A stretch of DNA of 64,000 nt from Trichobilharzia szidati (GCA_944472155.2 OX235271.1:93323256-93387255), one strand, 5' to 3'; numbered from the stretch's first letter, positions 11,301-26,300 are shown. Notes: a model not told the origin generated them from the sequence alone. Numbers and translations are program-made.

Positions 11301-14300
11301 TTGTCATAAAGTGAATTAATGTCCTCCGACTTACTGAATATACCAAAATCGAGTTAACTTTATTCAGCTTTCATACTCTTTTTATTGACGTAGCACTATT
11401 ACTATATTATTATTATTATTATTTTGATTTTTAGTTTACCTCTAGGAACAACAACTTGGAAAGCTGCTGGAACAGCACGTTCTCAAACACGTAAAACTAA
11501 CGAGGCTGATAATACTGGTGAAAATGGTATTTCATCGACTAGTACAAAGCCTGAGCAAGAGAATAATACAACACCTGGACGTGCTGCAGCTCTACGATTA
11601 TCCTTAGATCAACGCAGACGTGCTATTGAAGTATCCAGACAACGTGAACGTTTAGCCAGTACTAAAGCAGCTGCTAATAGAAATAATGCAGCTTTTGTTA
11701 AACTTCTTCAGGAGCAAGTAGGTTGTTTTTTTTCTGTAAATTTTATCAACTTACTAGGAACTGCAACTTTGCAGATGAATCCATGCATTTTTTTATGAAG
11801 GAAAAGCTGTTTTGAAAAACAACTAATATAAATTTCATAGTGATGCGAACCATATTTCAATGCGCAGGCAGTTATTTCAATCATACATGTAGAAGTACTG
11901 CTGTGCTGTTAATAATGGCTCTGTTATGCGTATCTATGAAAATCATTCATTTTCAATTCAACTCTGGGTTTTGTAAAAAAGAATGTGTGGTGCATTTGTA
12001 CCACATTATTGTATCTACAAATATTCTACTCCTCATCGTTCAAAGTTGTGCTTCTTTACCCTTAGCATATACATGTTCATCTACTGCAAGTTGTACATGC
12101 TCATTATTGCAGTCATCATTAGATATGAGAAATTTTTCTCGTTAATATATACATCAAAATCTTTATGGTACCAGTCAATGAAATCTACAACAGTTAGTTT
12201 AAGCCACGTAGGAAGATGTAGACTTCCTGGTTGGGGTCCTCGGGACGGTAAAAACCAATGGTTGGAAACAATCGGTGATCTGGCTCAAAATCGTTTTCAA
12301 TGACGCAGATGCATCCACTCCTTGCGACTTATGATTTCCAGTTAATCTGTTTTGTTCTTCGTTATTACTATTCCTTTGTCTCACACCTCTGTTTACTGTC
12401 TATATTATGCATATTTTCTCTTGCTTTGTGTGCTACATGGAGTGTGGCGACTTAAACTGCCGCACATTGGTGCAAAGTTCTATGTCGAATACAGACAGAC
12501 AGATGTGTAGTCAGTGTGAGTAAATGAGCTTCACAGTATACACTACCTGGAAAATGTATTGCTAAACACTGTCAGTTAGAGTCGTAATATCTGAAGAATT
12601 CGACTTATGTTTAACTCAGCAATGTCAATAAGTAACAAACATGCTCTAGTGTTTTCTTTCTCACTGGTTTTTTTTTCGTTTCAATTCTCTTACAAATGTC
12701 TTTCTACTGTAATTTTCTAGTTTCATCAACGTCGGGATGTTCCAGCGGGAGAAAGTAAACTACCCAGTGATAAAACATCGAAGACTGAAACTACTCCTAC
12801 TGTCTCACCGACGAAATCAAACGGACCAGAAAACTTGGCTAGTGCTTGTGTAGATGCAGAATGTATGCATGTTGCAACAGATAATCAAGAGATTACTGCA
12901 TCTGTCTCTCAGGTTGGTCAAGCTACAGATATGGATGAAGATTTTTCAATGCTGTCATCATCTACTGTTCCGAATTCTAATGAGGTAAGCAATGATGTTG
13001 CCGATTTCACCTTTTGCAGACATTTTTACTAAAAATAGTCAAAAAAAGATATGTGACTACTGTGAACTAAAAATGTACCATAATCTCATATTCTTTATAT
13101 AAATATTTCTGTTTTTGATGTGGTTGTGTTCTCTGAGCTGGATAGTTAATTTGCGAAGCTTTCATCGCCCTACTGGTCAACATCTTCAGCGCATACTTCA
13201 ATTTGAAGTGAGCTTTTAGATTTCTCCACGAATTTATTAATCATCTCTCCTGGTGACCTTGGACGTGATTGGTTGTTTTTGTGTATTTTCACACCCTTTA
13301 GGCTACTTGTATTGGCACTGATTGTTTCCTTGACTTGAACTTTGACCCTTTGTGTGTGAGATTTCCTTCTTATCAATTGGCAAATTTGATCCATGTCGAT
13401 GTGTCTATTGATTGACGATTCACTGGAATACCAGGCTTTTAAAGATTCTGTAGCATTCTTGGTGTTTCCTCTGTCTAATATTTGAACGTTGTGCCATCGA
13501 GATAAGCAAAATCTACCAACCGATAAGAAGAAAATCTCATACACAAAGGGTCAAAGTTCAAGTCAAGGAAACAATCAGTTCCAATAAAAAAGTAGCCTAG
13601 AGGTAATTGGTAAGCTTCACTAATCATGGACGCCTCAAGTCACTGGATCTCTAGTTAGTTACCAGTTTCATTTGTTGCAATATGAATGCCAGATTTGTAT
13701 GGTATATAATTACAACCGAAAATAAAACATACATTTGTTGGTGGTTGAATATTTCTTTTACTAGTAGAGACTATTTACAGCTGTTTAGTTACTCAATGAT
13801 CTGTGACTTATTGATGTAGGTTTGTGATTACTTATATACCTGCCTCAACCTATGTGCCGGTGGCATAGCGGTTAGGAAGCTCGTCGACCATGCACAGGGT
13901 CCGGGGTTCGATCCCCGGCCGACGCACTCCTTTACTCCTTTCCCTCGCTAAGTCAGAAATAATGCTCGTGAAGAGGAGAGGTTGGGCACGAGGCTAGCAA
14001 CCTCATCCTGTAAAATAAACACTGCTGCAGAAACTTCAACCCACTAGCTTGAAGCCCTATGTTCCACTGGGGAAAGTGAACGAGAAAAAAACCTGTTGGC
14101 TAACTTTACTATAAACCCTCAGATACTGATTGGGATTAACATAGTAGAGGCTTCCTTGTTTTTGCACGAAGAAACACCTCGTTGATTTAAGCAGTTGATT
14201 TTCAACCAGTAGGTTCAGGGTTCGAATCCCATTCCACCTACTTCACTCCGGGCAACTAGGTAGCATCATCAGCTCTCACACACAGTCAATAACTGTGATA

Positions 14301-17300
14301 AGGGTATAACATTTTCAGTCTCTATGTTGAAAGGCTATTGAAGTTCATTCCTTGTGTCAGGTAATATTTCAGAATGCCCCGAAAAATGCACAGTTCTTTG
14401 AACACACTAACAATGTATGCCTATGTAAGTCAAGATTGATTGATTGCCTCCTTCAGTGTGATTTTGATTGTTTTAGTGAAACTGAAAAGTAGGTGTTTAA
14501 ATATGGTGACTTTACTAAGAATAATTTTTTCTAGTTGGATCCAGTAGAAAAATACTCATAACCAGCATATTAATCACAGTATCATAGTTGATTGTTTGCT
14601 GTCATTCGAACTCCTAATATCATCTTATTGGCATTTGGAATTATTTCTAGTATTCCAGATATATCTCATTCATATTATTAATTTTAAAGGTTATAGTGGA
14701 AATACTAGCTGCGTCTTGTGTAATCACATCATTGTATGTAATCATCGATGCGTCTGAACTCTTGTTATATAGGAAAACGTTTTTATTTAACTGTACTGAC
14801 TGTTGTTTGCTGAGTGTTACACTACACTGGAGGTGGCACTATATTTCTCGAATTTGTAGAAGTTAGAATTCGTGGGCCATTGGATTCTGGCTGAGCCAAC
14901 GAGACCCCCTTGTAACCTATTAATATTATTATTCCGGATATTATTTATAAAATGTACAGAATTTTCAGAGGAGTTTATTACATGATATTTTCCCTTCGTA
15001 CATTATCTTCAAGTATATCCTCTGACATCAATGGTCTCTGAGCTGAAGCACAAACCATTCCATTATGCTATATCTGCTTTGTATCCTTCAAGAAGTCCAC
15101 CCACGATATCTAGTTGAAAGCCAATTGTTAGATGTTCAGAAGTACACTTTGAAACCCAAGGATATAACTGAAGAACAGTTACCTCATGTATTGGAACACG
15201 TTGACACCCAGAATCAGGCCATTCCTCAAGTTCACTAGGAACTTGCGAGTCAGAAGCTTGTAAACATTTCAAATAAACAATAGAGTAGATAGTATCAATA
15301 GAGGTCTGTAGAAAGTCTCAAACAAGGACGAGGTGACTTTCCAGTAATCCCTGATTTCTAATGTTCTTCCTAACTGAAGTCAGCTCATGCTGGATCAGAC
15401 TTGAAATTACACTACCACTTCTTTTCCATTTTAATCAACAAGTAAAATGCTTATCCGTGAAAAGTTTTTTTTTCAAAAATAAGCAAGATCGTTAGGTTCT
15501 CTAGAGAAGCTAAGCTTATAGATTTATCGATTAACCTAATTGCAAAATATCTGACCATTCCGTAAATTCTTTCGTTGAAATTGCTTCATCTAACTTTACT
15601 GATTATGTGTATCCTAATTCTCTGGATTTATAAACAGAATTCCATGACATTGTTGTTCATCAGATTGTCATTTTTAGCTTATCTATCACTCATTTTTATG
15701 GGTCATTTATCTTTATGTACCAGGAGTTGTTTAACTATTGAAATGTACTTTTTCATACAAACAAAGCTGAATCACTTACTAACTAATGTGATACCTACTG
15801 ATACCTACTGTTTAATTTACTTCTGGATTGTAAGTTTTTCCACTAGATGACTTAATCAGGCTTCATTTGAAAAGCAGCTAGATAGGTTTGTCCATAGTGA
15901 AACACTAAAGGTGATTCCACAGAGACTGTTTAAATGAAACACAGTCTTATTTTGAGCTCTTACTGATATTATATATTCATTCTATCCATTCTCCTTTTAA
16001 ACACAGAATTAAATGGAATACTGATTTTATATATCGAAAGGTAATAATTTCATTAAGAGGTTCCGCCTTAATCAGAATGATTGTTCATGATCTACTTTTA
16101 CAACTTACCTTCGACACCAAGTTTAAATTCACTAATCCATAAAATAGGTAAAGGGTCGCCGTAGTAATGGTTTCAGCACTTTACCTTTATTGACAGAATG
16201 TCTCATTCTCATCATAGAGGATATCATACTGTTATCTAAGAGTGGTAATTTCTATTTATATCTTATGATACCATTATTACTATAGTGGTTCCCGTTCCAT
16301 CGATTAGACAAGAATTGTTTTCGTGTTTCATCGTCTGAAATCACAAATTCCTCAGATAGCAATTAATGAAAAATTTGATAACGTCCTACAAATTGTTACG
16401 CTGTCTGTGTATCTATGCTTCCAGGTTACTGATGAAGAATCGCCTAAAGACAACCAAGGCAGAACGTTAACAAGTTTACTTGTCTCTGCCTGGTTAGTTC
16501 TATAAGCTGTATAATGCATAATGTTGTATGTCTACCTAGAAAGCAGAATGCTCACAAATACATACTCCTATCGACTGTTGAATATCTGACTACTTCTTAT
16601 CACACCACTTTTGCAAACTGCTGACCAGCAACCTGTTTAACAACTTAGCAGCTTGGTTTAATTAGTACCAATTTACCAATTCAAATCTGACCTCTGTGTA
16701 TTCATTAAAGATGCATTCACTCTATCTTCCCATCGCCTTCCTTCCTCTTCCTATCTTCCCTATCGCTTTAGTGATCCTAGTATAAAAAATTAAAACCGTG
16801 CTACTTAGTTAAACATCACCAAGAATAACTGCTTAATATCACTACTTAAAGGAACAATGAAGTCGGCTAAGACGTGGGTGTATCTAAAATGATGTCAAAG
16901 AATGCTACTTAATTTAATTTAAATCTAATTCTCAACAATCTTTGTATTTATCTGTTAGTTAATTTCTGCTTATTTTGTTTTACTCCACTTTATTTTAGCC
17001 TTTACAAGATAATTCTGTTTTTATGGAAACTAGTACGACAGTTGCAGCGCTGGACGATAATGCATATGAACCGAGTGAATCTGTAGCTTCTTCGCCTAAA
17101 TCTCCAAAATCCTGTCGTGAAGAAAATCAAATGTATGATTCGCCTACGCTTCCAGTGAAACACTCAAAACACCATGATACAGGCCCTATGAACAACCATC
17201 ATAGTACTCAGAATTATCAAGATATAGATCAACGTTCATCTGTATCCTGTCAGAGATCGAACAGCGACGAATCAGATTATCTTCCATCCAATATGTCAGC

Positions 17301-20300
17301 ACCTCATATTGTCTCACCCCACCCATCCAGTTGGCATCAGTCTTTACCATACCAACGTAAACCAGATACTAAGAGACCAAAGTCTCGATATAGTGAAAGG
17401 GAATCCACACCTCAACCGGAATCGTTTGCTGCCGATGCTCATAATCACCATATTCATCAGTATCCTCATACTCACAAAAGCTCAAAGTATCGAGGTTATG
17501 CGGATAAAACATATCCTGGGCATTTTACTCCATCAGTTGCATATAATGATCGTGGTTTTGTTTCTGTTGATCCATTTCATGGTACTCAATCTCCTCGCTT
17601 TAGACGCCACCATATCAATCATAAAACCTGTCATTGTGACACATCTTTACACAATTCTACATGTGAACAACCAATTCCTCATAGACATACATCTCAACGA
17701 CATTATCGCCGTCACAATCCTGCTAATCAATTGATTCAAAGCGGTAGTTATTGTGATTGTAGTTCAGGTGAAGCAAGTTCAGAAACAGATGATGAATCGA
17801 ACTGTACTTGTGATGATCATTCTTATCCACACGTCAATCGTATGGCTTACTCTGGACGATTTTCTCATCGATCACTTTCTAGATTGTCGAAACCACACTC
17901 CAAGTAAGTTGTCATCAACTTCAGCTTATTTATATTCCGAATTAAATAGTCATTTATCAGGTGAATAGTATTCATGCAACAAATACTTGTTTCGATAAAT
18001 CAGTAGTTTAATAATCATTTTACAGCTCTTTTTATTCATATATTTACTTACGAATCCTAATTATCTTTATTGAAAGTGAGAAAAATAAGTTATAAGTGGA
18101 CACTCATCAGATAATTTAACTAGTTATCTATTTTTTTGGTGGTGGGGGAGGTAGGGGCACCATAAACCCTCAAAACGTAAAACAGCGAGTTTCGCCCTTC
18201 CCCTCTGTATAGGTTCACATTCACCAGTCTTATAGATCATTGTCAATCTCTAGTTTGAATACTCTTTTTTTACTTATAGTCTTGTCTTTCTCCTGTAAAT
18301 CTACTTAAGGATACTAAGATATGCATATAAACAGTTTAGTCTATTTGTCTTTTGTATATGTTTATATTATTTCACCTGATACCAATCGAATGAGCTAAGA
18401 ATGTATTGTGAAATGAAGGTAGCCTAATTTATTTAAACAAAAAATCATATTTGTCTGCATAAGATTGACAGAATTTGGCAAAACTCTATTTAGATTGTTT
18501 CATACCATCGCTTTATTGTATTCAGTATAAAGGTATGCAACTTACTCTTCTTGTATTGCTTGAAACTCCCTAGTACTATCAACATAATCTATAGCAGTAA
18601 ATATTAATAGAGTTGTCATATACTGGTTTAAATGAAATATATGCACTTAACAGAGTGTGCAAAGAATATATTGATTAATGCAAATGTGATAGGAGTGAAC
18701 TGGCAACGTGATATTATTTTTTTTCCACATCAATTTTGGTTTCCCCGTTAACTGATCAGGATCGAAATGTGTGGCCTCTGTTGGAAATTCCCACTGAGTC
18801 ATATAAAAGAAAAGGCATTCAGCGAAGAGTTACTCTTTTCGGCGATATCATTCGCAAGCTGTATAGTCGCATGTATATGTCTGTCTGTCTATCTGTTTTC
18901 GACATAGAACTTTGCACATATGTGTGGCAGTTCAAGTCGCCACACTCCATGTAGCACACAAAGCAAGAGAAGAAAGTAGAAGAAATGCATAATATAGACA
19001 GTAAACAGAGGTGTGAGACAAAAGGAATAGTAATAACGAAGAACAAAACAGTTTCATTGGAAATCATAAGTCACAAGGAGTGGATGCATCTGCACCAGCC
19101 ATTGAGAACGATTTTGAGCAATATCACCAATTGTTTCCAACCATTGGTTTTTACCGTCCCGAGGACCCCAACCAGGAAGTCTACACCTTCCTACGTGGCT
19201 TGCTGCTGCTGTATTCAACATAGAACTTGACACCGAAGTGCAGCATTTCGAGTTGCCACGTTCCAAATAGCACACAAAGGTAGACAAGAAAATGAGTGAA
19301 GAGAATCAATAGAATTTAGATAAGTATAAGAGTGAAACAGAATGAGTAATGGTAGAAAGGAATATGAAGGTTAAAGAGACTGAATACATCTACGCCATTG
19401 ACAACGATTTTGAGCCATGTCACCTAGTGTCTCCAGCCATTTATTCTTAGAGTCCCGAGGGCCGGGCCCCAACGCGGAAGTCTGCATCTCCCTACCTGAC
19501 TCAGTTTAACTGTCAAGGATTTCATGGATTGATGAGGCCATGTTTTTGTTTGGCCACCACTTACTCTTTTCCAACCTGCACCTATATCAGCTAGTAATGC
19601 CCGTCGAGGAAGGCGATGGTTAGGCATGCTCAGCATGTGACCTAGCCATCTCAATCTATGTACTTTTATAGCCTCTTCGATTGATTTTCCCTCTTTGCCC
19701 AACACTCTACGCCTAGCGTCGACATTACTTACCTTATTATACCACCTAACGCGAGAAAGAGATCGTAAACATCTGTGGTCAAAAACAGACAATCTCTTCA
19801 TGTCTTCCGCTCTCAATGGCCACGTCTCACCGCCATAGAGAAGGACGGACCTACGTGGCTTAGACTAACTGTTGTAGATTTCATTGACTAGTGCCATGTT
19901 TTCGTTTGACCGCCGCTAGTTCTTTTCCAGCCTGACCCTATATCAGCTAACATTACCCGTCGAGGAAGGCGATGGCTAGGCATACGTAGCACATGTCCTA
20001 ACCATCTCAGTCGATGTAATTTCACAGTTTCGTCGACTGATTTCCCCTCCTTACCTAGCGCTTGACGCCTAACCTCAATATTGCTCACCTTATTATACCA
20101 CTTCACACGGGAGATAGAACGCAGACACCTATGATCAAGCATTTATATGTAGTAAATTCTTTTAGTAACAAGATGAATATTTCCAAAGATTTGTCATTAG
20201 AATTGTAAATTTTAGATAACAAATTTCGTTAATAGGTTAGAAACTAAAATCAGATTAAATAAGCAAATTGATTAATGTAATCTAATTGATGAGGTTGAGT

Positions 20301-23300
20301 AGAGCTCAGCTAAAATTAAAATTGAACAAAAGTCAAGTTAACAACAGTGGTAATAAGGGGTAGAGATTTAATAAGAGGCAGGGGAAGAAAATACTATACA
20401 ATTAAGAAACAAACAAGCAAGAAAAAGATGAAACAAAAATTACGTATTTGGCGTTAAGATAGGTAAGGTCCACTGTAGATTTAATGACTGAACAAACTTC
20501 TTTTGTATGCAGAGTTTAGTTTTTACTATGTGAATTGCCATTGCTTCTGCGGTTTGAATAAGTTTGATTCGTACTCTTTGAGCGAGATTCCCACGTATTC
20601 TGTAGATGACTTTGAAGTTACTTTGTGGGTTTGCTTGGTGTCCAGATTCGATCGCGTGTTCCAGAATAGAGTTTCGGGGAGACCTATTTTCTCCTTTATA
20701 AAACCATGACTGTGAGTAAGTTTTCGATGATACGTTTGGATAGCAAACGCTGGTTACGGCCGACATACCTAGCCCCACATGAGCAGGTGAATTGGTAGAT
20801 GCACACTAATGAGGCCAACAGTGGTAGCTTATCCTTCACGTTCATGCAAATGTTAGCTCTTAGTACGGGCACTTTGACGACATCTGACAGATTAAAGTGA
20901 AGTAATTCGGTGAATGGTGACTAACAGTGAAATCCAGGATACGCAGTTCATCTACCAAATTACTTCATGTTAATCCGTCAGATATCTTCAAAGTGCCCAT
21001 ACTAGCAGCTGGACATTTCTGACAGAGGCCAGACATTCTGATCCAATCAATCAACGGGGAAAAATTGACAAAAATTTATAATTGATGTCCTTTGCACAAG
21101 AGGTGCCTCTCGTGACCCAAGTGATTTAGTGGGTAATGCTTTGTCGTTTAAAATGAAGGATACTGGGTTCGAGTCTAAGATGGGAACAACACTCATTGGG
21201 ATGATGAGCCCCAAACAGGATGAAATTCACATGCTAGATTCTACTGCTACCCACCATCTACCAAATTGCTTCATGAAGCTATAGTTCATAATTTACTATA
21301 TGGGTGTCGCTCCACGAAGTTAGTTTTCAGAAGTTATTTATCTACATAGGTTACATTATCTCATGTTACCTCGAAGAATATGCCAGAAACTGAAAATTAT
21401 AAAATGCATTCTTCCTCAACATTCGGGGGATTTTAACTCTCGGTTTAGATATGTGATTGCATAATATGTGAAACTCACTGGAAAAAAATTAGTCTCTAAA
21501 ATCCAGAAAACATGTATTTGCGTAAATGCAACTAACATTGTTTGTGCTTAGTTTTGTCACAAGTGTCAGTCTTCGTTATTTACGCTTATCTTGTCTGTGA
21601 TTTGAGATACTCAGACAGATAAAAATTGTAGGTTGTGATCCAATCATGGCGTGTTTTTTTATCAGGATAAGTTCATCTTTAATTATGTACCTAAAATTTA
21701 CAAGTAAAAATGTTTTTAATCACATCTTTGACGCAGAAGTATTTGTAATTGTTAAACAAAGTTTAAATGGTAATTTTTTTTGGTAATTTTGAACATAATA
21801 TGATAAGACGTCAGCAACTTAGCGTAATTAAGGGATGAAATCACTGATTGGTTGCACTGGAACTTTGATTAGCCCTAAAATTCTAATTTCACAATGATAA
21901 AAAGAAAACTAAAGTTTTCGCAGTTTAGCCTTTAATATTATTTTCAGGTATTGGTTTGTAGGGATTTGAGGGGTATTGTAATTTTAGGTTTGATCACGAA
22001 GTGACTTTATTTAGAGAACCATTGGAAACCAAGGTGTACTGGACATCCGTTTCGTCCGTGTTTGAGACTCTTCAGTAGTATGTATCCGGGACCCTCAAGC
22101 TGCAAGGCGAGTTCATTGATCATTCCGCCACTGCGGCGGAATCCAGTGGTCCATGAATTGTAACTCCTGCTAGTTCTCAATATGTAGCGTGGGTTCGCCT
22201 TTTAACCTTGATGGTCCTTGGTTCAATCCGCGATGGGGTCATGGGTATGTACCACCGAAGAATTTAACAGCTGTCCAGAACTCCCTAGTTTTCAGTCGTT
22301 CTCAGCTCGTGATCAAACTTGAACTCTGATTTTAGTCATTCTTTCTCTTGTTATTATTTCAAAGAGTATTGCTCAATACAAAGTCTGAAAGTGAATATTA
22401 ATTAATTGTTTTATGATAATAATGAGTTACATTTGACAGAGGGGCACTAGTAAAACAGCTTTAAGCATACCAAGGCATATATAAACAGTTTAGCCTATTT
22501 CTCTTTTGTAGATGTCTATGTATTTTTTTTCTAACAGTGAAACTAAGTCAATTCCCATGTCTACTGTGACTAAGTCTCTTACTGAAAAATGACCTTGGTG
22601 AATGAAATGTTCCTAATTAATGATAAATTTACAAATTTTGAAATAATGCGCCAACATTTAAATGATAGAATAAAAATTGGTATTTAAAGGCGATTGTTGT
22701 GTTTCCCGACTGACCATATCATTCCCACCTGTAACCTATGGATGATACTTCAAAGTATTACTCGTTATTCTGTTCTTAGGCTACACCATTGGTGATATTT
22801 TTTTATATGAAAGACCTAGATTCCAAGGGTTGGGTATTGTTACTTCCCAACATTTTTTCTCTCTCATAAATACATCATTTATTAAAATTTCCGGTCTTTA
22901 TTCATTGTTATTCATAACATGCCTTTCTGTTGTACAGAAACAGATACAGATCAAATGTACGTAAATCGACTGAATATGGCTACGATTATGAAGAGGAAGA
23001 AGGTAGAATACACTCTCCAGCTGGATCATATGCTTCCTTACGTGGAATCAACTCACGTGCGGCTAAACTTGATATGAATGCCATGGGAAATAACAATAAT
23101 AATAATAATATTCATTCAACAGCATCTGGTGTTGATCCTGCCACATTAGATCAAATTAATCGAAATATGTCTGATTTACGCTCTGGTTTTGAACGTTTAT
23201 CTATGCAACAACAAGTTCTGTTAGCTTCCTCGTCTGCGACAACAGCTGCTGCTCTAGTTGCGAGCAGTTTTCAACAACAGCATCAGCAGCAACAACAACA

Positions 23301-26300
23301 ACAGGAGCCATTTCCACCAGCAAATTCTTTATCTCAAACACAAGGACTATCTACATCTATATCTAATATATCGACAACACGTGCTACATGGAGTGATAGA
23401 CCTATTCTACGCGAATTAAGTGTACAGCGTAATCCAGCTGTTGTGACAAATGGATGCAATGAAGCAGTTCAAACTATTTTGGATGAAGGTGATACTGATA
23501 ATGTGGTTATTTCAAGTGATCCCGTAAGTTGAGTTCTGTGAAATGTTACCATTACTTTGTATTCCGCAATTGTTTCTTCCACTCACTATTCTAATAACCG
23601 TTATTAATCTGGCTCAATGAAAAGTCTTGTGTTTGTAGGTATATTCATATCAGGTCATTGGAAATTTGTATAATGTAATATAAGTTCAGTTTTATGCTGT
23701 ATTTGGCTATATATACCTCATAAATTGTTTCAATTGGTCTAAGGATAAAAACTTTCATCTAAACCTCATCTTATACACTTCACATGAATATTTATTACTA
23801 GAGTATAGAATTGTCAATTCAAGTGAACTTATATAGCAGCAATAATTAGTGTCCATGTGCAACTTGTATCTATTTAATGTAAAGAAGGCCAGTTTCTCAA
23901 ACCTATCTGTGTTATATTCAAGCTTAGAAGGAAAAGATTAAATTTTTAGCGAATAAAAATATTCCTATGATTATACTAAGACCATAACATTAATCTCATA
24001 TGTATAATTTAGTTCACATACATTAGAATGAAAAGTTATTCTTCAGGTATTAATATAGATGAGAGGTTTTAGTATCCCGTGGCGAGGAAACTTAGTTGTT
24101 GGAACGTTCAGTTCCCTCCCCGAGGTATAGTGAAGATATGTAGATGACAAATGCACAGTACTAAAAACATAGTATAAACGGGTTTTTTAAACACATTAAC
24201 TCAAAGGTAGGCGCAGTTCAATTCACTTATCGGTTGGGAAGTCATGAAGAGGAGTTTCCAATGTTAGAGTTAATCGTAAAAAGGAAAGAAGATGGGAAGT
24301 TTAGCACTAGTGTTACAGAAAACCTTCACATTCAAACTGTTATTTGGACTTTGGTTCATCCTAACCCATGTCAATAAAAAAACGGATTGGCATGTTTGTT
24401 TAAGTAATAGGGTAAAGAAAAACTAAATAGTATGAAAGACAATCTATAGCAGGAAGTAAGAGACAGATAAGAGGAGTTTCTACACTTAATAATTACTTTG
24501 ATCACCCATACTCCCATACGGGCATATTGTTGATTGATGGTTGGAGAATCGGCAGTAAGCCTTGGACCTAGATTTCGTGCTAGTTGGCACTCGTCAGCAA
24601 GGCGTATCTGCAACCTTGAAGGAACTGATGTCCCTTCTGAGATTCGAACCCGCGTCACCCAGTGCTACAGTCAGAGACATTACACTGAGCTATTCAGGCT
24701 AGTGACTGACCTCCTTAGATAGTATTTGTTGAACCCCGGTAAATTAATCAGGGGGGGGGTATGTAGCAAATTGTAAAATGAAAATTATTACTGTAATAAT
24801 AAGAAGGAGAAGGAGAACGAGACGCATGACAGACATGCGCAGAAGGATAACTACACCAATAATAGGAAATTTAAAAAATCCCCATACAAAAGGGGACCTC
24901 TGAAATCTTAAGTAGAATTCTTAACCAAAAATGGTATTCAAACCCACTCACTTAGAAACAAATTATACTGGTTAAAGGAGCTCATTAAACAGAATAATTT
25001 AGTTTATCTAATGCCTTGCAATGATTTTAAGGTCAAATACATAAGCCTAAGTGGTAGGATGGGGTCAACCAGATTAGCAGAGCACAAAAATCTAACAAAA
25101 TCTAGATTAGTTGATCCTAATAAGATAAGAGTAACACACAAGAATAAAACCGTGATGGTTTCAAATACAGGCGGAACGGATGAAGATTTCAGAGGCAACC
25201 AGAATCGGAAAGGCAGGATACGCCTTCATCAACCTGAAACCAATTTAAAAATCGTCTGCACTCAACATAAGGAACAAAATTCGGATTTTCAACACCAATG
25301 TCAAGTCCTTTATACAGGTCAGAAACTTGGCGTGTCACCAACAGGTTGCAGACTTTTATCAACAGCTGCCACCTTCGCTGGCTCTATACTGAAGGTAAAA
25401 TGGCCGGCCAGAAAGAATAAGTAACAAGAAACTGTGGGAACAAACTAACCAAGAGCCGATCGCTCAACAAATATGTAGGAGAAAATGGAGATGGATAGGG
25501 CATACATTGAGGACACCGTTGAATGACATCGCGCGCCATGGCCTTGAGTGGAATCCCAGTGGGATGTGACGAGTGGGTCGTCCTAGGGTGGCATGGAGGA
25601 GATCGTGTGAGGAGGAGATGAGAGAGTTTGGGCAATCGTGGTCCAAGCTGAAGAGACCGGCTAAGACAGGACAAAGTGGAGATGTGTTGTTGAAGCCCTA
25701 CATTTCAATAGGAACTCAAGGGAATAATAAGATAAGAAATTTAGAAAATAGCTCAGCTGTAGCACTCTCTACAGCAACACATAATCATACAATAGGATTG
25801 GCCATGATGATAGTCGTAAAATCTAATGTAACAGAGCGAAGGTAGTGATTGATAACCAGAGCTTTGTATTATGGAATCAGCTGAGAAAACGTGCAAGAGG
25901 AATGACTTAATGCTTGTCACGGAAATTTGGGAAATTCTCTTCCAACTATTAAAAAATAAACCACATGATAAGAAAGTTGAAACTCCAAGTCAATAAAAAT
26001 GATCAATAGAGATGTAAATTAACAACCAGTCATGACAATGGTTGTCAGGAGACATAATTATATCATTCATGGAGAATTCAAATAAGTTCATTCCATTCTT
26101 AAACCTGCGCTGAAGATGTTGTCTAGTAGGACAACGAAAGCTTCGCAATTAAATCAACCAGCTCAGAGAACACAACTAAATCTACCTGAGCTACAAATCT
26201 CCTCGCATTTTTTGGAAAATTCTGTTCCCCTTACAGCAAAGAAGAAAAAGGGTCACAAAAATTGGGTTTCGAAATTGATATGAGTAGGAACAGTTAATTG

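Noticed and set aside
13855..13927. tRNA gene on the plus strand (good A- and B-box, CCGG-rich T arm)
   Set aside because: The acceptor arms do not pair as a real tRNA, and the same head recurs in several diverged copies, each followed by the same LINE-like body; it is a SINE promoter.
17309..17734. 141-residue ORF inside exon 5
   Set aside because: Frame shadow of the His-rich CAMSAP exon; the spliced frame is the one with matching phases at both ends.
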